In this document: positions 1 through 5,106 of the stretch, in pieces | How the letters are laid out: each line of letters begins with the position of its first letter | Numbering within the stretch: position 1 is the first letter of the stretch | NCBI GenBank assembly: GCA_902613655.1 | Contig: CACMHR010000024.1 | Coordinates: 1-5,106, forward strand | Length of the DNA stretch: 5,106 nucleotides | Direction of reading: 5' to 3' | Source: Anoxypelagibacter sp902613655 | GTDB taxonomy: Bacteria; Pseudomonadota; Alphaproteobacteria; Pelagibacterales; Pelagibacteraceae | Notes under the pieces: model-generated | What the model was told of the DNA's origin: nothing | The model's database searches: none | What the model saw: the letters and a program-made list of their open reading frames with translations, nothing else | Translations under genes and position numbers: made by a program

Positions 1-521
1 AAGACACTAAGTTTGGAAAAAATGTGACCATTAACCCTTATGTAGTTATCGGTAAAAAAGTAAAAATAGGTAACAATGTTGAAATTTTATCATTCAGTCA
101 TATTGAAGGTGCAAAAATTGAAAATAAAGTAACAATAGGACCTTACGCCAGAATTAGAGAAGGAACACACTTAATGCCAGGTGTTAAAATTGGAAATTTC
201 GTAGAGACAAAAAAATCTAAAATTAATTCAAAATCAAAGGTCAATCATTTATCTTATATTGGCGATAGCGAGATTGGAAAAAATACTAATATTGGAGCTG
301 GAACGATTACCTGTAATTATGATGGAGTTAAAAAAAATAAAACCATTATCTCTGACGATGTTTTTGTTGGATCAAATACATCTTTAGTCGCTCCAGTAAA
401 AATTAAAAAAAAATCAATTATTGGTGCCGGCTCTGTAATCACAAGAGATGTGAAAGAAAACTCTTTGGCTTTAGAAAGGTCTGAACAAGAAGAAATAGAA
501 AATTATAGGAGTAAAAAATAA
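1..521 (+). CDS. glmU: Bifunctional UDP-GlcNAc pyrophosphorylase / GlcN-1-P N-acetyltransferase, C-terminal part (5' truncated by window)
   Basis: GlmU acetylates glucosamine-1-phosphate with acetyl-CoA and then uridylates it to UDP-GlcNAc in the cytoplasm. Only the C-terminal acetyltransferase domain is present: 172 codons, reading in frame from base 3. It shows the hexapeptide periodicity of a left-handed beta-helix (VVIGKKVKIGNNVEI and later repeats). Residues aligning with the E. coli active site are all present: Arg333 (ARIREG, codon 156-158), Lys351 (FVETKK), catalytic His363 and Tyr366 (NHLSYIGD, His codon 246-248), Asn377 (NTNIGAGT) and Lys392 (in NYDGVKK). The N-terminal uridylyltransferase domain lies upstream of the window. 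The GTG at 24 is an internal valine and not a start, because the helix repeats continue upstream in frame to the window edge (DTKFGKN). The stop TAA (519-521) shares its last A with the glmS ATG, so the two genes are almost certainly cotranscribed and translationally coupled. The lysine-rich tail (YRSKK) is usual for the family. Confidence 0.97.
   Translation, partial: DTKFGKNVTINPYVVIGKKVKIGNNVEILSFSHIEGAKIENKVTIGPYARIREGTHLMPGVKIGNFVETKKSKINSKSKVNHLSYIGDSEIGKNTNIGAGTITCNYDGVKKNKTIISDDVFVGSNTSLVAPVKIKKKSIIGAGSVITRDVKENSLALERSEQEEIENYRSKK
507..511 (+). promoter_or_regulatory. Shine-Dalgarno site for glmS
   Basis: AGGAG lies inside the last codons of glmU, 9 nt before the ATG at 521. It is the best Shine-Dalgarno match in the window and supports that start, together with the obligatory Met-Cys N-terminus. 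No separate leader exists, so there is no room for a glmS ribozyme or a GlmZ-type sRNA target in a 5' UTR between the two genes. Confidence 0.8.
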
Positions 522-2338
522 TGTGCGGGATAATAGGTATAGCCAGTAATAAAAAAGTTTCTACTAACATAGTAAATGCCCTGAAAAAATTAGAATACCG
601 TGGTTACGACTCCGCAGGTCTTGCTACAATTGCAAATGGTGAAATCAATGAAAAAAAATGTTCTGGAAGAGTGGAAAAACTCGAAAAAATTTTATTTCAA
701 AGTCCAAATGAAGGAAACTTAGGGATAGGACACGTAAGGTGGGCAACACATGGAGTTCCGAACGAAATCAATGCCCATCCTCACTCAAGTGAGATAGTAT
801 CAGTAGTACATAACGGAATAATAGAAAATTCTGATCAACTAAAAAAAGAATTTGAAAAATCTGGTACGATTTTTAAATCTCAAACAGATACTGAAGTAAT
901 AACAGTTCTTCTTACAGAAAAATTAAAAAAATTAGATCCCTTAAAAGCAGTATTTGAAACTATAGATATACTCAAAGGTAGTTTTGCTTTGGGTATAATA
1001 TTTAAAAATCACAAAAACTTTGTCATCGGTGCCAGAAGAGGTAGTCCCTTAGCTGTTGGTTATTCAAATAATGAAAATTATTTAGGTTCCGATTCATATG
1101 CTTTAAAGTCAATGACAAACAAAATTTCTTATTTAGATGATGGAGATGTATGTGTTTTATCTAAAGATGAAGTTAAATTTTATAATCATAATAAAGATAA
1201 AATTAATAAAGAAATTTTTACACTTTCTGAGGACAAAGCATCAGTTAGCAAGGGGAATTATAAAAATTTTATGATAAAGGAAATCTTTGAACAACCTGTT
1301 ACTATCAAAACTTGTTTAAAAGAATATATTGATAAAATCAGAGAGGAAATAAATTTTTACAACCTTCCACTAGATCCAAAAGAAATAAATAAGATAGTAT
1401 TGATTGGATGTGGAACTGCCTACCATTCTTGTTTAGTAGCTAAATATTGGTTTGAGGAATTTACATCTTTAAATATTGAAGTCGACATAGCCTCAGAATT
1501 TAGATACAGAAAAGTTAGATTTGATAAAAAAGCCCTTTATATTTTTGTATCACAATCTGGCGAAACTGCTGATACATATGCTGCTTTAGATCTATGCAAA
1601 AGGCAAAATGTTAAAACTTGTTCAGTTATAAATGTCGTTGAAAGTTCAATAGCCAGAAACTCAGACTGTGTTTTACCAATTCATGCTGGACCAGAAATAG
1701 GGGTGGCTTCTACAAAAGCTTTTCTTGGTCAAATGTTAGTTTTATATTTACTCTCTTTAAAAATTTCTGAGGTCAGAAATGACATACAAAATGTTGAATA
1801 TAAAAAGAAAATTTCTGAATTAAAAAAATTACCCACACTAATCAGTGAAGCGTTAAAAGAAGAAGAAAAAATTCAATTAATTGCAAAAGATATTTATGAG
1901 TCTAAAGGCTCAATGTTTTTAGGAAGAGGTTCCTCATTTCCAATTGCATTAGAAGGTGCACTAAAATTAAAAGAACTCTCATATTTACATGCCGAAGGCT
2001 ATCCTGCTGGAGAAATGAAACATGGTCCTTTAGCATTAATAGAAGATGGTTTACCAGTTGTAGTTATTGCACCAAAAGATAAATATTTTGAAAAGACTTT
2101 ATCTAATATGCAAGAGGTTATAGCTAGAGGTGGCAAAGTGTTATTATTAACTAATTCTGACGGAAAGGTTATTAGTGAAAATATAAGGTTTCAAATTAAT
2201 TTACCAGACTCTGATTTAACTCTGACACCTTTTATGTTTACTATACCTCTTCAACTTCTTTCATATCACGTAGCTTTATTCAAAAAATGCGATATAGATA
2301 AGCCAAGAAACTTAGCCAAATCCGTTACAGTTGAATAA
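521..2338 (+). CDS. glmS: Glutamine--fructose-6-phosphate aminotransferase (isomerizing), GlcN-6-P synthase
   Basis: GlmS converts fructose-6-phosphate and glutamine to glucosamine-6-phosphate and glutamate, the entry step to UDP-GlcNAc for peptidoglycan and LPS. The protein has 605 residues, against 609 in E. coli, and is full length. The N-terminal class II glutaminase domain (about 1-240) starts MCGIIGIA, with Cys2 as the nucleophile exposed after Met removal. It also has YRGYDSAG (26-33), HVRWATHG (71-78), NGIIEN (98-103) and QTDTEV (121-126). A linker, KGNYKNFMIKEIFEQP (244-259), leads to two SIS sugar-isomerase domains. SIS1 has IGCGTAYHS (295-303), SQSGETADT (344-352) and STKAF (397-401). 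SIS2 has GRGSSFPIALEGALKLKE (468-485) and EMKHGP (498-503), with His501 matching the ring-opening histidine. The C-terminus is the canonical KPRNLAKSVTVE, with Lys600 as the fructose-6-P Schiff-base lysine. The start is fixed by Cys2 and the Shine-Dalgarno site. It follows glmU with a 1-nt overlap (TAATG), and DAHP synthase follows after 38 nt. Confidence 0.99.
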   Translation: MCGIIGIASNKKVSTNIVNALKKLEYRGYDSAGLATIANGEINEKKCSGRVEKLEKILFQSPNEGNLGIGHVRWATHGVPNEINAHPHSSEIVSVVHNGIIENSDQLKKEFEKSGTIFKSQTDTEVITVLLTEKLKKLDPLKAVFETIDILKGSFALGIIFKNHKNFVIGARRGSPLAVGYSNNENYLGSDSYALKSMTNKISYLDDGDVCVLSKDEVKFYNHNKDKINKEIFTLSEDKASVSKGNYKNFMIKEIFEQPVTIKTCLKEYIDKIREEINFYNLPLDPKEINKIVLIGCGTAYHSCLVAKYWFEEFTSLNIEVDIASEFRYRKVRFDKKALYIFVSQSGETADTYAALDLCKRQNVKTCSVINVVESSIARNSDCVLPIHAGPEIGVASTKAFLGQMLVLYLLSLKISEVRNDIQNVEYKKKISELKKLPTLISEALKEEEKIQLIAKDIYESKGSMFLGRGSSFPIALEGALKLKELSYLHAEGYPAGEMKHGPLALIEDGLPVVVIAPKDKYFEKTLSNMQEVIARGGKVLLLTNSDGKVISENIRFQINLPDSDLTLTPFMFTIPLQLLSYHVALFKKCDIDKPRNLAKSVTVE

Positions 2339-2365
2339 ATTGTAATAATAATATAAATATCCACC

Positions 2366-2370
2366 AAGAG
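2366..2370 (+). promoter_or_regulatory. Probable Shine-Dalgarno site deciding the DAHP synthase start
   Basis: AAGAG ends 6 nt before the ATG at 2377. The in-frame TTG at 2371 directly abuts the motif and would leave no spacer, so the ATG is preferred; the two starts differ by only two residues. The rest of the 38-nt gap (2339-2376) is almost pure A/T with no convincing hairpin, so the gene is probably read through from glmS. Confidence 0.55.
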
Positions 2371-2376
2371 TTGAAT

Positions 2377-3753
2377 ATGAAAAAATGGACTTTAAATAGT
2401 TGGAAAAAATTTCCAGCAAAACATATACCGGAATACCAAGATCAAAAGGAACTTGATTTGGTTTTGAGCAAAGTAAAAAAATATCCACCTTTAGTTTTTG
2501 CAGGTGAATCTCGATCACTTAAAAAAGCCCTAGGAGACGTTGTTCAAGGAAAAGCATTTTTACTACAAGGAGGAGATTGCGCTGAAAGTTTTGCAGAGTT
2601 CAATCCCGACAATATAAGAGATACATTTAAGATAATTTTACAAATGTCTTTAGTTTTAACAGCATCCGCATCTGTACCGGTTGTTAAAATTGGAAGGATT
2701 GCAGGACAGTTTTCTAAACCACGAAGCGCACCGACAGAAAAAAGAGATGGAAAAGAATTACCTAGCTATTTAGGTGACAATATAAATGGGATGGAATTTA
2801 CAGAAAAATCAAGACAACCTGATGCAAAAAGATTATTTAGAGCATATTCTCAATCAGCATCAACACTGAATTTATTGAGAGCCTTTTCCCAAGGAGGTTT
2901 TGCTGATTTGAGACAAGTTCATTTATGGAATTTAGGATTTATTAAAGATAGAACAAAAGGAAAATACAAAGAAATAGAGGACAAAATTAGTGATGCTTTA
3001 GCTTTTATGGAAGCGTGTGGTATTAACTCGGATAACAATAGAAGATTAAGAACTGTAAATTTTTATACTTCACACGAAGCATTACATTTGCCATTTGAAC
3101 AAGCAATGACAAGAGTTGATTCAACTACTGGAGAATATCATGATACCTCAGCTCACTTTGTATGGATTGGAGACAGAACAAGACAACTAGATGGCGCGCA
3201 TGTTGAATTTTGCAAAGGCATTAAAAACCCGATCGGTTTAAAGTGTGGACCAACTTTGAAAGCGGATGAACTGATTAAACTTTGTAATATTTTAAATCCT
3301 AATAATGAACCTGGTAGAATGACATTAATATCAAGATTTGGTGCTGACAATGTTGAAAAATATTTACCCAAACTAATTAAGTCAGTAAAAAAAGAGGGAT
3401 TAAATGTTGTTTGGTCTTGTGATCCAATGCATGGCAATACCATAAAGGCAGCAACCGGTTTTAAAACAAGAACTTTCGACAGCGTTGTAAAAGAAGTTAA
3501 AAACTTCTTTGCCGTTAGTCAATCTGAGGGTAGCTACGCAGGTGGCCTTCATGTAGAAATGACAGGTCAAGATGTGACAGAATGTACTGGTGGAGCGCAA
3601 AAAATATCTGAAAAAGATTTATCTAACCGATATAGAACTCATTGTGATCCAAGATTGAATGCTGACCAAGCTTTAGAACTAGCTTTCTTGATTTCAGAGG
3701 AAATTAAGAAAAATTCAAAAATTTCAAATAAAATTATTCAAGCCGCGTCTTAA
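2377..3753 (+). CDS. aroG: Class II 3-deoxy-D-arabino-heptulosonate-7-phosphate (DAHP) synthase
   Basis: This enzyme condenses phosphoenolpyruvate with erythrose-4-phosphate, the first committed step of the shikimate pathway. It belongs to the class II (plant / Mycobacterium AroG) family and not to the E. coli AroF/G/H class I type. The symbol varies (aroF or aroG); the assignment is to the family. From the ATG it has 458 residues, a normal length. The N-terminus WTLNSWKKFPAKHIPEY resembles alphaproteobacterial members. Metal ligands aligning with M. tuberculosis Cys87, His369, Glu411 and Asp441 are Cys68 (QGGDCAESF), His352 (DPMHGNT), Glu394 (LHVEMTGQD) and Asp424 (HCDPRLN). PEP-site residues are Arg107 (GRIAGQ), Lys289 (GLKCGPT), Arg320 (ISRFG) and Trp263/Arg267 (WIGDRTRQ). 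Position 266 is Asp where the mycobacterial enzyme has Glu283, a conservative change I recall as usual in alphaproteobacteria. I see no leader peptide or attenuator upstream. The sole stop overlaps an A/T inverted repeat ahead of nadE. Confidence 0.96.
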   Translation: MKKWTLNSWKKFPAKHIPEYQDQKELDLVLSKVKKYPPLVFAGESRSLKKALGDVVQGKAFLLQGGDCAESFAEFNPDNIRDTFKIILQMSLVLTASASVPVVKIGRIAGQFSKPRSAPTEKRDGKELPSYLGDNINGMEFTEKSRQPDAKRLFRAYSQSASTLNLLRAFSQGGFADLRQVHLWNLGFIKDRTKGKYKEIEDKISDALAFMEACGINSDNNRRLRTVNFYTSHEALHLPFEQAMTRVDSTTGEYHDTSAHFVWIGDRTRQLDGAHVEFCKGIKNPIGLKCGPTLKADELIKLCNILNPNNEPGRMTLISRFGADNVEKYLPKLIKSVKKEGLNVVWSCDPMHGNTIKAATGFKTRTFDSVVKEVKNFFAVSQSEGSYAGGLHVEMTGQDVTECTGGAQKISEKDLSNRYRTHCDPRLNADQALELAFLISEEIKKNSKISNKIIQAAS

Positions 3754-3771
3754 TAATTATTGTAATTATTA
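3751..3771 (+). repeat. Perfect 9-bp A/T inverted repeat at the DAHP synthase stop codon
   Basis: TAATAATTA (3751-3759) and TAATTATTA (3763-3771) are perfect reverse complements separated by TTG, and the left arm begins with the stop codon. The RNA hairpin would have nine A-U pairs and a 3-nt loop, so it is weak. There is no GC-rich stem and no following U-run, so I do not call it an intrinsic terminator. It might protect a 3' end or be chance in A/T-rich sequence. Confidence 0.5.
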
Positions 3772-3773
3772 AG

Positions 3774-3798
3774 ACCTGACCTTAAAAGAGAGGTAGGT
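3774..3798 (+). promoter_or_regulatory. Inverted repeat overlapping the nadE ribosome-binding site
   Basis: ACCT-G-ACCT (3774-3782) can pair with AGGTAGGT (3791-3798), giving two 4-bp blocks with one bulged G, a possible closing U-G pair, and an A-rich loop (about 3784-3789). The right arm contains the only Shine-Dalgarno-like bases before nadE: GAGG at 3790-3793 and AGG at 3795-3797, the latter 8 nt from the ATG. Folding would hide these bases, so the element could lower nadE translation. It is also the only part of this gap with substantial G/C content. It matches no riboswitch class I can name, and no ligand is implied. Confidence 0.4.
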
Positions 3799-3805
3799 AC
3801 TAATT

Positions 3806-4546
3806 ATGGATGTAAAAAAAAGAGCAGATATAATAATGAAATGGATCAATAACTATTGTGACGAGTCGTCTTACAAACCAAAAGCACTTGTTATTGGCAT
3901 TTCAGGAGGTATCGATTCTTCTGTAGTTAGTGCTTTATGTGCAAGTACTGGACGCAAAACGATTGTGTTAACAATGCCAATTAAGCAAATAAAGTCTCAG
4001 CACGACCTAAGCCTTACACATGCCAAATGGTTGAAAGACAAATACAAAAATGTAGAACACCATTTGATCGAAATGGATAAAATTTTCAACTCTTTCTCAC
4101 AGGTTTTGAATAATTTCGATAATGAGCATGGTTATGCAAATTCAAGAGCAAGGCTGAGAATGGCTACTTTATATCAAGTGGCTGCAGCTAATTCAGGATT
4201 AGTTGTGGGTACCGGAAATAAAGTCGAAGATTTTGGTGTTGGTTTCTATACTAAATATGGTGATGGAGGAGTAGATATTTCTCCAATTGCTGATTGTACA
4301 AAAACTCAAGTTTGGGAACTTGGAAAATTCCTAGGTGTGTCTGAAAAAATTATTAACTCAGAACCTACAGATGGACTATGGAATGATGGCAGAAATGATG
4401 TACAACAGCTTGGTATGACTTATGAGCAACTTGAAAAAGCAATGATCAATAAAAATGACCAAAATTACAAAAAATATTTAGAGATAAGAAAGAAAAATTT
4501 ACACAAAATGAATCCAATACCGGTATGTACATTTAATGAAGAATAA
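3806..4546 (+). CDS. nadE: NH3-dependent NAD+ synthetase
   Basis: NadE adenylates nicotinic acid adenine dinucleotide with ATP and amidates it to NAD+, the last step of NAD biosynthesis. At 246 residues it is the short, ammonia-using form: a single PP-loop ATPase domain with no N-terminal glutaminase (nitrilase-like) domain. The P-loop is GISGGIDS (31-38), with Asp37 as a metal ligand. Other family positions, aligned by spacing to E. coli NadE, are an Arg-rich helix NSRARLRMATLYQVA (112-126), GTGNKVED (135-142; Thr136 for ATP, Glu141 for Mg), FYTKYGDGGVD (147-157; Lys150 and Asp157 for deamido-NAD), Lys166, Thr188 in PTDGLW, and His233-Lys234 near the C-terminus. After PTDGLW the usual (S/T)DE is NDV (197-199), a minor deviation. 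The ATG at 3806 gives a normal N-terminus and has weak Shine-Dalgarno bases inside an inverted repeat. Its 3' end overlaps cysS by 11 nt. Confidence 0.96.
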   Translation: MDVKKRADIIMKWINNYCDESSYKPKALVIGISGGIDSSVVSALCASTGRKTIVLTMPIKQIKSQHDLSLTHAKWLKDKYKNVEHHLIEMDKIFNSFSQVLNNFDNEHGYANSRARLRMATLYQVAAANSGLVVGTGNKVEDFGVGFYTKYGDGGVDISPIADCTKTQVWELGKFLGVSEKIINSEPTDGLWNDGRNDVQQLGMTYEQLEKAMINKNDQNYKKYLEIRKKNLHKMNPIPVCTFNEE

Positions 4547-5106
4547 TCAGCTTAACTTATCAAATACTATAACAGGCAAAAGAGAAACGTTTGTACCAAT
4601 TAATCCAAAAAAAATTGGAATGTATGTTTGTGGCCCCACTGTTTATGATTTTCCACATGTGGGTAATGCAAGACCTTTAGTCGTATTCGATGTTTTGTAT
4701 AGAGTTTTATCTAAAATCTTTGGGAAAACTAACGTCACTTATGTCAGAAATATAACTGATATAGACGACAAAATTATAGAAAGTTCAAAAAATAAAAAAA
4801 TATCAATAGAGGAACTTACTAAAACAATTACAAAAAGTTTTCATGATGATTGTAAATATTTAAATTGTTTAAAACCAACCTCAGAACCAAAAGCTACAGA
4901 ACATATTAAAGGCATGATAACTATGACCGAAAATCTCTTAAAAAATAGTCATGCTTATGAGAAAGATAATCATGTATATTTTTCAATAAACTCGTTTAAA
5001 AATTATGGGAAGTTATCTAAAAAAGATCCTGAGGAATTAGTCGCGGGCGCAAGAGTAGAAATTTCTAAATTAAAAAAACATCCTCTTGATTTTGTTCTTT
5101 GGAAAC
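4536..5106 (+). CDS. cysS: Cysteinyl-tRNA synthetase, N-terminal part (3' truncated by window)
   Basis: CysS activates cysteine with ATP and charges tRNA-Cys. The frame is open from the ATG at 4536 to the window edge, giving 190 complete codons, roughly the first 40% of a usual class I CysRS. The Rossmann-fold start is clear: an N-terminal strand (LSNTITGKRETFVP, 8-21), then MYVCGPTVYDFPHVGNARP (29-47). This holds the first zinc ligand, Cys32, and the class I HIGH signature in the form HVGN (41-44). YVRNITDIDDKII (69-81) and VYFSINSFKNYGKLS (147-161) are further family blocks, ending in HPLDFVLWK. The remaining zinc ligands, the KMSKS loop and the anticodon-binding domain lie beyond the window. 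The start lies inside nadE in another frame, with no Shine-Dalgarno sequence immediately upstream, so translation probably depends on ribosomes finishing nadE 11 nt later. No later in-frame ATG precedes the conserved core until Met29, which would cut into it. Confidence 0.96.
   Translation, partial: MKNNQLNLSNTITGKRETFVPINPKKIGMYVCGPTVYDFPHVGNARPLVVFDVLYRVLSKIFGKTNVTYVRNITDIDDKIIESSKNKKISIEELTKTITKSFHDDCKYLNCLKPTSEPKATEHIKGMITMTENLLKNSHAYEKDNHVYFSINSFKNYGKLSKKDPEELVAGARVEISKLKKHPLDFVLWK

Noticed and set aside
24..26. GTG as a start codon for a 165-residue protein
   Set aside because: The same frame is open upstream to the window edge and continues the GlmU beta-helix repeats, so this is an internal valine of a truncated gene.
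2331..2357. Promoter for aroG (TTGAAT, 15-nt spacer, TATAAA)
   Set aside because: The spacer is short, A/T-rich sequence gives such matches freely, and transcription would start about at the Shine-Dalgarno site, leaving no usable leader.
2371..2373. TTG as the start of DAHP synthase
   Set aside because: It directly follows the AAGAG Shine-Dalgarno motif with no spacer; the ATG six bases later has correct spacing and gives the family-like N-terminus.
2312..2518. Minus-strand open frame of 68 codons over the glmS-aroG junction
   Set aside because: It lies opposite the ends of two conserved genes, its product has no recognisable motif, and low-complexity Tyr/Asn stretches come from A/T-rich spacer.
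3153..3600. Two overlapping minus-strand open frames inside DAHP synthase
   Set aside because: They are antisense shadows of a strongly conserved coding region (metal and PEP sites) with no recognisable domain.
3751..3771. Intrinsic terminator after aroG
   Set aside because: The stem is all A-U and no U-run follows, so rho-independent termination is unlikely.
3760..3788. Promoter for nadE (TTGTAA, 17-nt spacer, TAAAAG)
   Set aside because: Each box matches consensus at about 4 of 6 positions and transcription would begin inside the ribosome-binding region; the evidence is too weak to annotate.
1..5106. Mobile element, CRISPR array, defence system or other novel multi-gene system
   Set aside because: Every gene is a recognisable full-length or edge-truncated housekeeping enzyme in one direction, with no repeats arrays, integrase or transposase features, or unexplained coding space.

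Overview
The window is a compact, co-oriented block of housekeeping metabolism from an AT-rich bacterium (about 30% G+C by eye). All five genes are on the + strand. The gaps are 38 and 52 nt, and two gene junctions overlap. The class II DAHP synthase reads like alphaproteobacterial members of its family. The low G+C, the lysine/isoleucine/asparagine-rich proteins and the very short spacers together suggest a streamlined marine alphaproteobacterium of the SAR11/Pelagibacterales type. That placement is an inference from composition and protein character; no database search was made.

Layout: (1) 1-521, the 3' end of glmU, holding the left-handed beta-helix acetyltransferase domain. (2) 521-2338, complete glmS, whose ATG shares one base with the glmU stop. 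(3) 2377-3753, a complete class II DAHP synthase (aroG/aroF type). (4) 3754-3805, a 52-nt gap with two adjacent inverted repeats; the second contains the likely nadE Shine-Dalgarno sequence. (5) 3806-4546, complete nadE, the short ammonia-dependent form. (6) 4536-5106, the 5' end of cysS, which starts inside nadE (11-nt overlap) and runs off the window.

GlmS makes glucosamine-6-phosphate, and GlmU carries out the last steps to UDP-GlcNAc, so the first pair supplies precursors for peptidoglycan and LPS. The DAHP synthase begins the shikimate pathway to aromatic amino acids. NadE finishes NAD+ synthesis, and CysS charges tRNA-Cys. These pathways share no obvious common role, and the cluster looks like genome compaction. 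I see no mobile element, CRISPR array, tRNA, rRNA or defence gene. No stretch over 300 nt lacks a gene. The only non-coding sequence that stands out is the nadE leader.
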